Below are positions 8,926 through 16,952 of a DNA stretch of 53,799 bases, piece by piece. The stretch comes from Candidatus Palauibacter poriticola (GTDB lineage Bacteria; Gemmatimonadota; Gemmatimonadetes; Palauibacterales; Palauibacteraceae), in contig JAAXHJ010000065.1 of the NCBI GenBank assembly GCA_012270965.1, positions 1-53,799 of the forward strand, in the 5' to 3' direction. The stretch's first letter is position 1. Every line of letters begins with the position of its first letter. The notes beneath the pieces are model-generated. The model did no database searches. It was given only the letters and a program-made list of their open reading frames with translations, and had not been told where the DNA came from. A program made the position numbers and the translations under genes.

Positions 8926-9605
8926 GCGGGGGAGCGGGTGTGAGCCAACGCGCCGTGCTGGCGGCGGTCGCGCTGGCGGTGGCACTGCCGATGGTCACGG
9001 CCTGCGGGGCGGATGACGTCGGGCGGGCCACCGAGTCCGGCACCGGCGCCATGACCGCGACCGTGGTCTCCGGCGACGAACGGCCAGCCGCGGCCCGTGC
9101 CGGCGCGGCCGAGCCCGTGTACGGCTTCGGGACGCCCGCGACGGCGGCGCAGATCGCCGCCTGGGACATCGACATCGGCCCCGACGGGGCGGGCCTCCCG
9201 CCCGGGCGGGGCACCGTGGCGGAGGGGCTGGAGGTCTGGGAGCGGCACCGCTGCATTCTCTGCCACGGTCCCACCGGACGCGAGGGTCCGAACGACGTCC
9301 TCACGGGCCGCGTCCCCGGAGACGAGTTTCCGTTCGCGAACGACCGCAGCCTGCGCTCGACCGTCGGCAACTACTGGCCCTACGCGACGACGCTGTTCGA
9401 CTACACTCGCCGCGCCATGCCCTTCGACCTGCCGGGCACGATGACGGACGAAGAGGTCTACGCGGTGGTCGGCGCCATGCTCTACTTCAACGATCTGCTG
9501 CCGGCGGACGCGGTCGTCGATTCCGCCACCGTCGTCGACACCCACATGCCGGCCCGCAACCGCTTCGTCCCCGACAACCGAACCGGCGGCCCCACCATCC
9601 GCTGA
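8922..9605 (+). CDS. soxD: SoxD-like monohaem cytochrome c lipoprotein
   Basis: A 227-residue cytochrome translated from the ATG that overlaps the soxC-like stop. The N-terminus is a signal peptide with lipobox MVTAC (Cys28), so the protein should be tethered to the membrane facing the periplasm. FGTPATAAQIAAWDIDIGPD and the GLPPGRGT stretch are characteristic of SoxD. One haem site is present, CILCH at residues 111-115; AMPFD further on may supply the Met ligand. Classical SoxD proteins carry two haems, so this is a short, single-haem version. It is the expected electron acceptor of the molybdoenzyme. After the stop, about 90 bp hold nothing recognisable before the transposase remnant. Confidence 0.83.
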   Translation: MSGGAGVSQRAVLAAVALAVALPMVTACGADDVGRATESGTGAMTATVVSGDERPAAARAGAAEPVYGFGTPATAAQIAAWDIDIGPDGAGLPPGRGTVAEGLEVWERHRCILCHGPTGREGPNDVLTGRVPGDEFPFANDRSLRSTVGNYWPYATTLFDYTRRAMPFDLPGTMTDEEVYAVVGAMLYFNDLLPADAVVDSATVVDTHMPARNRFVPDNRTGGPTIR

Positions 9606-9699
9606 CCGACCGGGACGCGGGAGGCGCTGCGCATCCTTGAGCGCTACGCGGTCCGATCCAACGCGTGTTCTTGTGCGATCTGACTACTACGATTCACAA

Positions 9700-10560
9700 T
9701 GACTCAATCTTTGCTCACTCCCGTCCTCAATTCTGTCGGCTCCAGTCTGATTGGCGGTGTGCCCGCGTACATGTGCGCACTGAGATTTCCGGTGGTTGAT
9801 GAACTCCGACCAGTTGTCGGAGTGGAAGGCCGGGACGCGGAAGGGGAACGCGCCGACGAGCGCCCCGAGCACGGGAACCATGAACTGCTCGGTGATCCGT
9901 CGAACCGACGCAAGTTGGGGGTACTGCGTCACTTCGTCGACCATGTTGATCACGTAGGCCCCCTTCTCGCCGTCGCGGTCGCCGCTGTGCACGGCGTCAA
10001 CGCGCACGAAGCCCGGACGCCCCTACGGCCGGGGCCTGCGTGGCTGCCGATCAGCGACGGCGATCCCCGCGTCTTTCGGAATGTGGGTCCGGGCGCGCAG
10101 GTACGCGCGGCGGACGCGCAGGTTGTAGACGTGCCCGTTCGAGATCTCCGCCAAGCGCTCGAAGCGCTTGTCGCGGAAAATGTGGAACATGCCCCACAGG
10201 ATCCTTTTCGTCGCCGGTCCCGAGAGCCGGCCGAAGGGCCTCGTCCATCTCGGCCGGCAGCAGCGCGTCGGCGGTCGTGTAGACCGTGACGAAGGGCCGC
10301 GCCGTAGGACGCAGCCGGTGGTCGCGGATACGGCCCGCACGCCGCTGCTACGCGGTCAGGCGGGTTAGCTCGGCACCCGAGTAGCCGCTGACCTTGCCGA
10401 GATACCGCCTGACCGGGCCCTTCCCGCCCCTCGACAGGCCGAAGTGGTAGCGGAACCGGACCCCCGTCCGCTCGACGAACCCGTCGGCCTCCTCGCGATC
10501 CTGCGGCGCGATGTCCCCCCTCGCTCCCGCAGAGGATGGCGCCGATGTCGCCGAGGGGGC
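9700..10560 (-). pseudogene. Degenerate integrase-core (rve) transposase, multiple frameshifts
   Basis: Pieces of one transposase occur in three minus-strand frames in the expected order. An N-terminal piece at about 10365-10560 is readable only across frames. A middle piece contains RFERLAEISNGHVYNLRVRR (about 10080-10180). The rve catalytic core lies at 9760-10007 with RVDAVHSGDRDGEKG, VINMVDEVTQYPQ and FHSDNWSEFINH. The first and second catalytic aspartates are visible; the sequence diverges just after the region of the catalytic Glu, so the 3' end is lost. Frame changes occur near 10020 and near 10360. It resembles IS481/IS3-like integrase-type transposases. Boundaries are approximate; I could not identify terminal inverted repeats. 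Confidence 0.7.
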
Positions 10561-10735
10561 AAATCCGTTCGGTGCGGAGTGTCACGATCATGCTCCCATG
10601 ATCCGCTCGCATACCCGCTCATGCTCACCTCTCATTGGACAACGCTGCGGCTGGCGGTTTCGGTGCTTCTTTCGTATCTTGATGCGCACCGTTCGTTCGG
10701 GTCGAATTACTCGTGATCAGGAGTGATCGTCATAC

Positions 10736-11845
10736 ATGGCATACGGTTTCGTCGAGTCGTTTTGTGGTCCAGGTGGAATGAGTTTGGGTCTGGAACGCGC
10801 CGGCTTTCAGCCGCTTCTAGCATTCGACATCGACGAGCGTGCCGTTGAGACGCACTCTGCAAACTTAAGCGGACCGTGCATCGTCGCCGACGCCGCAACA
10901 CTGACCGGACAGGAGATCCTGAGCGCGATTGGAAAGCAGGGAGGTGAACTCTCACTTCTTTCCGGCGGGCCGCCCTGTCAGGGCTTTTCAAAGCAGAAGC
11001 GTGGAGCTCACAAGGGAGATGATCGCAATCGGCTAGTGTTGGAGTTCGCTCGACTAGCGCGAGAAATCCAGCCACGCACATTGCTCTTCGAGAACGTTGC
11101 GATCTTCGGGAAGAAACGCGGACGCGGATACCTGGATTTGATGCAGTGGGAATTATCAGATTACCGTCTGTTTCCACATTTCTACAACTGTGCCGACTAC
11201 GGGCTTGCTCAAACCCGCGAGCGATTCGTCATGGTTGGAGTGAGGCGTGATCACCCAATTGCGTTTTCGGTACCTGAATCCCGCGACGGGAAATGGAAAA
11301 CGGTCGGCGAGGTTCTCGAAGGGCTCCCAGAGCCTCCCATCGACTATTCCGAGCATCCAGAGTATCCGAACCACCAGCGAGCTCGTGTCACAGCCCTCAA
11401 TGTTCAGCGATTTTCGTACGTGCCGCAAGGGGGAGGGTGGCAAGACATACCGGAGCACCTACGACTAGACTGCCATCGCGGAGTTGATGTCTCCAGCGGT
11501 GGCTGGCCGGACGTTTATGGACGGCTGCGGTGGGATGGTCAATGTCCGACGATCACCGGCGGCTTCGATAGCTTTACGCGCGGCCGCTATGGGCACCCGC
11601 ACCAAGATCGTCCGCTTACGCCACGGGAAGCAGCGAGATTGCAAGGATTTCCAGACGATTTCGCGTTTCGTGGCACCCGGGCGGATGTTCGATCTCAGAT
11701 CGGGAACGGCGTGCCGCCCCCGTTGGCGTATGCGATAGGCCGGGAGATCAAGCGAGTGCTGCGGCTCGCCGATGGACGGGCGGAAGCAACCCGGGCCCTC
11801 CGGCGGACGAACACGGAGCTGTCGCCGCAACTGGCGATGATTTAG
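10736..11845 (+). CDS. DNA (cytosine-5) methyltransferase
   Basis: A 369-residue C5 methyltransferase with canonical motifs in order: motif I FCGPGG (residues 9-14, SAM binding), motif IV GGPPCQGFS with catalytic Cys81, motif VI ENV (119-121), motif VIII QTRERF (159-164), the variable target-recognition region (about 190-300), and motif X QIGNGVPPPLA near the C-terminus. The target sequence is not readable. Its AT content and codon use (TTA, AAA, GAA more frequent) differ from the flanking core genes, suggesting acquisition. It converges with a candidate restriction endonuclease; before an IS insertion the two stop codons overlapped, which supports a type II restriction-modification pair. The TAG stop lies inside the 8-bp target duplication of the adjacent ISL3 element. 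Confidence 0.95.
   Translation: MAYGFVESFCGPGGMSLGLERAGFQPLLAFDIDERAVETHSANLSGPCIVADAATLTGQEILSAIGKQGGELSLLSGGPPCQGFSKQKRGAHKGDDRNRLVLEFARLAREIQPRTLLFENVAIFGKKRGRGYLDLMQWELSDYRLFPHFYNCADYGLAQTRERFVMVGVRRDHPIAFSVPESRDGKWKTVGEVLEGLPEPPIDYSEHPEYPNHQRARVTALNVQRFSYVPQGGGWQDIPEHLRLDCHRGVDVSSGGWPDVYGRLRWDGQCPTITGGFDSFTRGRYGHPHQDRPLTPREAARLQGFPDDFAFRGTRADVRSQIGNGVPPPLAYAIGREIKRVLRLADGRAEATRALRRTNTELSPQLAMI
11838..11845. repeat. 8-bp target-site duplication, left copy
   Basis: TGATTTAG directly left of the ISL3 element. It contains the TAG stop codon of the cytosine methyltransferase gene (11843-11845). Confidence 0.85.
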
Positions 11846-13228
11846 GGTTCCTCGCTGTTTCAGGTGGGTAGTTTGAAGTCGAGTTTGCCGCACACGAGAT
11901 AGGCGATGGTGATGAAGTTCTCGGTCGTCCGGTAGCCGCGGGCCCGGGCTTTGGCGGCCTGGACGAGGGAGTTGATGCCCTCGATCATGCCGTTTGTGAT
12001 CCTCGACCGGAACCAGAGGAGGATGCCGTCCCAGTGCTTCCGGATCGTGCCCACCGCGTCGATGACGGGTTGGAGACCGCTTTCGGCGGCCCACGAGCAC
12101 CAGCTATCGAGGTAGACCTCCGCCGGCCGGGGCGGGAGATTCCAGAAGTCTTCAAAGGCGAGCTTGATCCGATAGGCGAGGGCCGTCTTCAGGCTCCGGC
12201 CCGCCGGATCGAGGAGTTCGTCGAGGCGCTCGCGCTGGGAGGCGGTGAGTTTGCCGCGTCTCTTGAGCCACAGGTAGCGGGTGCGGTTCAGCTCGGGGCG
12301 CTCCCCGCGCTCGGCGCGCCTCACCTCGTCCACGGCCCGGTTCATGAGGCGCTGAAAGTGGAAGCGGTCGAAGGTGACGCCGGCCTCCGGGAACGCCTCC
12401 CGCGCCCCTTTCACGTACGCGGCGGACATGTCCATGCAGATGTCCCGGACGCCCTCCACCCGGCCTCCGTGAAGCTCCAGGTCTTCCCGGCAACAGGCAC
12501 ACGACCGAGGCGTCGCGCCCCGGCCTCGCGTACAGGAGTCGCGAACGGTCCCGGTCGGCGAACAGCGTGATGTGGTCGTGGCCCCGCCGGCACGCGGTCT
12601 CGTCCGCCGCCACGGCGCGCACCGACGAGAAGTCCGCCTCCGCCCGCGCCTCCTCCACGCGGCGCTTCAGCAGCCGCCGCAGCCGCGTGTCGTGCTCGCC
12701 CACCGAGGCGGGCCACCGCCCTCACCGGCATCTTCCGCGCCAGCCCCACGACCCGCGCCTCGAACCACAGCGTGAAGCCCGAGCCCGGCTCGGCCCACGG
12801 CACCCTCGCCCGCCTCACCCCGCCGCCGGACGCCTCACCCGCAGCACCCGGGCGTGCGGATAGGCCCGGTGCTGGAAGAAGTCCAAATGGCGCCAGCGCG
12901 TCCGGCTCGCGTCGTGCGCCTCGCAGCCACCGCGCCCGCTCGGGGGACAGTCGAACGTCCCGCCCGGCTCGAAGTCCAGATGGAGATCCAGGCGCCGCTC
13001 CGCCGCGTCGAACTCCGTCCGCCCCACCCGCCACGGCCACCGAAGCCCCAGCGCCCGCTCGAACAGTTCCCGCTCCGCCATGCCGGCGTCCCGCCCGGCC
13101 GCTCCGGGTCCCCTCCCCCCCGGCGCCCGAAACCGCCGGGCAAATCACGGACCGCACGGGCAACCGCGACCACCACTCCCGGCCCCACCACCCTACCGAA
13201 CCTCATCCACCCCGAACAGCGAGGAGCC
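11846..13228. mobile_element. ISL3-family insertion sequence (decayed) with TIRs and 8-bp TSD
   Basis: A 1383-bp element. The left end begins GGTTCCTCGCTGTTTCAGG (11846) and the right end, read inward from 13228, begins GGCTCCTCGCTGTTCGGGG; these imperfect inverted repeats share roughly 19 of the first 24 positions. The element is flanked by the perfect direct repeat TGATTTAG at 11838-11845 and 13229-13236, the 8-bp duplication usual for ISL3. It contains one disrupted transposase on the minus strand. The intact duplication with a decayed transposase means insertion followed by mutation in place, without later rearrangement of the ends. Confidence 0.85.
11860..13081 (-). pseudogene. ISL3-family transposase, frameshifted
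   Basis: The transposase is readable on the minus strand but split over several frames. The N-terminal piece (about 12815-13081) begins MAERELFERALGL and carries the zinc-binding pattern FDCPPSGRGGCEAHD. A central piece (about 12500-12800) contains EPGSGFTLWFEARVVGLARK, then VRAVAADETACRRGHDH. The C-terminal DDE piece (11860-12459) contains DICMDMSAAYVKG, FDRFHFQRLMN and ITNGMIEGINSLVQAAK. Frame changes lie near 12835, near 12700 and near 12470, so no active full-length protein is expected. Motif order and the 8-bp TSD agree on ISL3. Confidence 0.82.
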
Positions 13229-13236
13229 TGATTTAG
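13229..13236. repeat. 8-bp target-site duplication, right copy
   Basis: TGATTTAG directly right of the ISL3 element. Its TTA (13233-13235) is, on the minus strand, the TAA stop codon of the candidate restriction endonuclease. Confidence 0.85.
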
Positions 13237-14267
13237 TCCACCAAAGTCGGCAGGTCGCGGACGAGAAGGGCACCGAGGCTGTCTACGTTGAGGCACTCGA
13301 CTACATCGTCTTGCATGTATCGTGCGGGAGGATCAATGTAGTAAAGGCCGCTCAACGGAGCAAGGTGTTGCTGGTACAGTCGGACGGCACCGGGAACACA
13401 AATCGCGTTAGCTCCCGCATGACCCTGTCGCTGCATCTCGCTGACGCATACCAGTACAGATCGAAAGCGACCCTCGCCGAAAACGGAATCGAGAATCCGC
13501 TGATGTGCGAACGGCTGAACGATTCTTTCCCGCGTCGTGATCTTCGCCGGAACAACGAGTCCCCCCTGAGATCCCGGCTTCGAGAACACGATGTCCGTTG
13601 CGAGTCTCTCGATCTGACCAGGAAGAACGATCTGCGCCGTCCGGGACAAGCCCGGCAGCACCTCTTCAAGCACAACTCCCAAGAGAACTTCGAAGAAAGT
13701 TCCTGGCGTCTTGCGACTCCCGGGCTTCCAAATATCGTAGCATGTTCCAAAGGCAGTCGAGGCAGTGTAGAGAACTCTGTTGATTGCGTCAGGTGGGTAA
13801 CGGTATCGCCGCTCGTCGGGGCGTGCCGATTCATGTAGGGCGGTCCATGCCGAGGCGAAGGACGCCGCGTCGTTGATCAGTAGGGGTAAATGCACGGGTC
13901 TGGAGAGGTTCGCCTCTCCGCTAAACACATGATAGGCCTTGGTGCCGCACATGCCTAACGGCGTCAGGTCGGCTCGCGCAAGGAGAGCTAGGCAGTGTTC
14001 AACGATTTGTCCAATACTATTCTTGACGCACCGGCCGTCTTGATAAGCGGAGACCGTGTTGGACTGAAGGTTATGCAGCTCATCCATATCGCTATACCCG
14101 TCGCAAAGAGTGGAACCCGCGTCTCGATCCCCGTCGAAGCCCCCGCATAAGCCCCACGTGGACTCGTGGCTTGCTCGCCACGCCAGAACGTGCTGGAGCG
14201 CGATGGTGGTTCGTTTCCGTCGAGGTTCCCTGCTCTCGCAGGCAGCCTCCGAAGGACGACCCAACAT
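13233..14267 (-). CDS. Candidate type II restriction endonuclease, partner of the C5 methyltransferase
   Basis: A 344-residue protein from ATG 14267, preceded by AAGGG; the frame continues to TTG 14282. I recognise no named endonuclease, but the C-terminal third has a PD-(D/E)XK-like layout: FFEVLLG with Glu at about 193, LATDIVF with Asp at about 225, and GLVVPAKITTRER with Lys at about 242, followed by IVQPFAHQRILD. Position supports the call: it converges on the methyltransferase, and deleting the ISL3 element restores overlapping stop codons. Base composition is, like the methyltransferase, less GC-rich than the surroundings. It should cut the sequence protected by the methyltransferase. 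An alternative is an unrelated hypothetical protein, but the paired layout makes that less likely. Confidence 0.6.
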   Translation of the reverse strand: MLGRPSEAACESREPRRKRTTIALQHVLAWRASHESTWGLCGGFDGDRDAGSTLCDGYSDMDELHNLQSNTVSAYQDGRCVKNSIGQIVEHCLALLARADLTPLGMCGTKAYHVFSGEANLSRPVHLPLLINDAASFASAWTALHESARPDERRYRYPPDAINRVLYTASTAFGTCYDIWKPGSRKTPGTFFEVLLGVVLEEVLPGLSRTAQIVLPGQIERLATDIVFSKPGSQGGLVVPAKITTRERIVQPFAHQRILDSVFGEGRFRSVLVCVSEMQRQGHAGANAICVPGAVRLYQQHLAPLSGLYYIDPPARYMQDDVVECLNVDSLGALLVRDLPTLVD

Positions 14268-14289
14268 ACGCCCTTGTCTCAACCATACC

Positions 14290-15186
14290 CTAAGCTCTCC
14301 CCGACGACAGTTCGGTCGTGAGGTGGGCGCGGTATTTCTGGAGTGCGGCGCGTTCGTCTTCGGGTAGCGCGGGATGTGTGAGGTCGAGGGTGGCGAGTTG
14401 GTCGCGCACCAGCCGGGCGACGGTCAGCCGCATCCAAGGTTTGGAATCGGCGGGGATCGCGTACCACGGTGCCCACGGGCGGGCGGTCGCGTTGATCGCG
14501 TCCTCGTACGCGGCCATGTAGTCGTCCCAGTGTTGCCGCTCCTCGATGTCGCCGCGGCTGAACTTCCAGTTCTTGTCGGGACGGTCGATGCGGCGCAGGA
14601 AACGGCGCGCCTGTTCGTCCTTCGAGATGTTGAGCCAGAACTTGAGGATCACGGTCCCGTTGCGAGCCAAGTGCAACTCGTGATCCCGGATCGACTCGTA
14701 GCGTTCCTCGCACCGCGCCATGATCGGCAGTTTCCGCGGGAGCTTCTGCCGGTCGAGGAACTCGGGATGGACCCGTACGATGAGCACTTCCTCGTAATAG
14801 CTCCGGTTGAAGATCCCGATCCGGCCCTTCTCCGGGAGCCGACGCGTCGTGCGCCACAGGAAGTCGTGCCGCGCTTCTTCGTTGGACGGCGCCTCGAAGG
14901 AATTGATCCGGAAACCGGCGGGGTTTACACCCGTCATGACGGCCCGCAGCGTCGAATCCTTCCCGGCCGCATCCATCGCCTGGAAGACCAGGAGCACGGC
15001 ATGGTGGCGGTGCGCGTGGAGATGCCGCTGGAGCCGCGAGATCTCGCGCACGGCGCGCTTCAACTCCTTCTTGATCGCGGCCTCTGGCGGCGCGTCGGGC
15101 GGTGGCGCCGTCACCGCCCGGGAGATGTCGAAGCCGCCCCCGTAGCTGACCCTGAACGGACTCTCGGGCGGCGAGAAGTCGATCAT
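14290..15186 (-). CDS. ppk2: Polyphosphate kinase 2 family protein
   Basis: A 298-residue PPK2-family phosphotransferase. ATG 15186 is chosen because the upstream extension reads through low-complexity arginine codons overlapping the next gene. The P-loop-like motif FQAMDAAGKDST is at residues 68-79 and the lid-region signature FNRSYYEEVLIVRVHP near 126-141; KFWLNISKDEQARRFLRR and WKFSRGDIEER are also family landmarks. It transfers phosphate between polyphosphate and nucleotides, generally making NDP or NTP from polyphosphate. The stop lies a few bases from the start of the candidate endonuclease frame, and 43 bp separate its start from the upstream TPR lipoprotein stop. Confidence 0.92.
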   Translation of the reverse strand: MIDFSPPESPFRVSYGGGFDISRAVTAPPPDAPPEAAIKKELKRAVREISRLQRHLHAHRHHAVLLVFQAMDAAGKDSTLRAVMTGVNPAGFRINSFEAPSNEEARHDFLWRTTRRLPEKGRIGIFNRSYYEEVLIVRVHPEFLDRQKLPRKLPIMARCEERYESIRDHELHLARNGTVILKFWLNISKDEQARRFLRRIDRPDKNWKFSRGDIEERQHWDDYMAAYEDAINATARPWAPWYAIPADSKPWMRLTVARLVRDQLATLDLTHPALPEDERAALQKYRAHLTTELSSGRA

Positions 15187-15229
15187 GGGCGGTCGGCCCG
15201 ATCCCGCGCGGAAGCCATTCGCGGCCACG

Positions 15230-16864
15230 TCAGAATCTCGAACGGCGCAGCCAGGTGTCGGCGCGGACCCAGTAGCGGTCAAACTCTCGCCGGGCCTCCT
15301 GCGTCTGCGCCGTCTTCTTCTGCGCATCGAGCGCCTGCATGAGACCGAACCAGGCCCAGCCCTGATTGGGCAGATCCTCGAGCGCGTCGCGGTACACCTG
15401 CTCCGCCTCCGCCGCCCGGTCGTTTTCGAGAAGGATCGCGCCCAGCGTATGACGAACCGGCATGTGCCACGCCCGCGGCTCCGAGTAGATGAGCCCGTCC
15501 TCCTTCTCGATTCCCCGCCTGAGCGTCGCCACGGCCTCCTCCGCCCTCCCCCGCGCGTTCAGGATCTCGCCGGCGAGGATCGAGCGCGGCAGCGCGACGA
15601 CGTCCGCGAGCGGGCTGTAGCGGAAGGTGGCGGAGGGGTCGGCGTCCGCGAGCGCCCCATCGATCTCCTCCAAGTAGTCGCGTGCAACATCGAGGTGCCC
15701 CATCCGGAGGTAGGCCAGACCGCGCGAAAAACTCCACGCGACGAGTTCCATGGGCTCGTCCGACTTCGGACCGTCGCTCGCCAGAATCTCGCTCCAGCGG
15801 CCGAAGGCGGCGTAGGTGAGCGGGATGTAGGCCCCCCACGGCCCGCGGTGTCCCGCCAGATCCCTCGCCGCCTGGATCGCGACCGCGCTCTGCCCGTCCA
15901 TCACGGCGGCGTTGAGGAGCATGTGCAGGTTGTGCGAGGGATAGACGCCTGGAGGACCACCGTACGCGGCCTTCTGGTCCGCGTGCCACGCCTGCTGGTT
16001 GCCGCGCACGGCGTCGCCCCAGCGGCCGATGTTCATGTAGATGTGCGTCGGCATGTGGTGGATGTGGCTCACGGCGATCTGGCTTCCGAGGTGGTCCGAA
16101 CAGGCCTCGGCCAGACCCGGATCCCGCGACGCCTCCACGAGGTGGATGTATAGGTGGCACGCGCCCGGGTGGCGGATGTCGCGCGCGAGGACGGTCTCGA
16201 GGATGGGACGGATCTTCTTCACATCCGCCGCCTCGAGATCCACGTCGCCGCGCCGGGGCCGCAGCAGCATCCAAGCTTCGGCCTGCAGCGTGAGCACATC
16301 CAAGTCGTCCGGGTAGCGCGCCGCGACCTTGTCCATTTCCCGCGCGTACAGCGTGTCGAGCATGCGGCGGCGGGAGCGCTCCGGGTCGGCCTCGAAGCGC
16401 ACGGCGAAGGCGTTGATCAGCGCCTGCTCGACCCCCGTCGCACCCGACTTGTGCTCCTGCGCCTTCTGCATGGCGGCGTGGGCGGAACGTTCATTGCCGG
16501 GCGACATGCCGCCGTTCAGGTACGGCGCCAGCGACCACGCCTCGCCCCAGTAGCAGGAGGCGCAATCCGGATCCTCGAGCTGTGCAGCGCGGAAGGACTT
16601 CTCCGCGACCGAGGTGCCGAAGGCGTACATGAAGAGCAGGCCCTCGTCGAAGTAGGCCTGCGCCTTCTCCGACTGCGTGCTGATGGGCCGCTTGTGCGGG
16701 CCGAGATTGCCGTAGAGCGGCGTGGAGTTCCCGTCGCCGTTGCCCGCCTGCGCGCCGCCGGCCACGGAGGCGCCCGCCATCCGTGGCGCGTCGCCCCGCG
16801 CGCCCGTACACCCGGCGACCATCGCCGCCAGACCCACCGCCAAGATCAGATCACGTCGCCTCAT
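15230..16864 (-). CDS. TPR-repeat lipoprotein
   Basis: A 544-residue secreted protein. The N-terminus MRRRDLILAVGLAAMVAGC is a signal peptide with lipobox VAGC (Cys19). The body consists of tetratricopeptide-like helical pairs: AYFDEGLLFMYAFGTSVAEK, CASCYWGEAWSLAPYLNGG, CHLYIHLVEAS, SRGLAYLRMGHLDVARDYL and EAEQVYRDALEDLPNQGWAW. HIHHMPTHIYMNIGRW is a conserved histidine-rich stretch in this family and might bind metal, but I know of no proven function. It lies between pckA and ppk2 on the same strand, with a repeat-bearing 88-bp spacer upstream, so independent expression is possible. Confidence 0.8.
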   Translation of the reverse strand: MRRRDLILAVGLAAMVAGCTGARGDAPRMAGASVAGGAQAGNGDGNSTPLYGNLGPHKRPISTQSEKAQAYFDEGLLFMYAFGTSVAEKSFRAAQLEDPDCASCYWGEAWSLAPYLNGGMSPGNERSAHAAMQKAQEHKSGATGVEQALINAFAVRFEADPERSRRRMLDTLYAREMDKVAARYPDDLDVLTLQAEAWMLLRPRRGDVDLEAADVKKIRPILETVLARDIRHPGACHLYIHLVEASRDPGLAEACSDHLGSQIAVSHIHHMPTHIYMNIGRWGDAVRGNQQAWHADQKAAYGGPPGVYPSHNLHMLLNAAVMDGQSAVAIQAARDLAGHRGPWGAYIPLTYAAFGRWSEILASDGPKSDEPMELVAWSFSRGLAYLRMGHLDVARDYLEEIDGALADADPSATFRYSPLADVVALPRSILAGEILNARGRAEEAVATLRRGIEKEDGLIYSEPRAWHMPVRHTLGAILLENDRAAEAEQVYRDALEDLPNQGWAWFGLMQALDAQKKTAQTQEARREFDRYWVRADTWLRRSRF

Positions 16865-16897
16865 CGGGCATCCTCCTCATGTTCGCCGCCCGTGGCC

Positions 16898-16949
16898 GGA
16901 GTCGAACCGCGGAGTCGAACCGCGGAGTCGAACCGCGGAGTCGAACCAC
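16898..16949. repeat. Four tandem 13-bp units resembling a tRNA T-arm
   Basis: The unit GGAGTCGAACCGC is repeated four times; the last copy has a single change (CCAC). On the minus strand each copy reads GCGGTTCGACTCC, and with the next unit forms a 5-bp stem CGCGG/CCGCG closing the 7-base loop TTCGACT, which fits the tRNA T-loop consensus TTCRANY. It begins 3 bp beyond the pckA stop and fills most of the pckA-TPR spacer. It may be a duplicated tRNA 3' fragment or simply a hairpin array acting at the RNA level. No complete tRNA surrounds it. Confidence 0.8.
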
Positions 16950-16952
16950 GGG

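Noticed and set aside
16898..16949. CRISPR array
   Set aside because: Units are 13 bp with no spacers.
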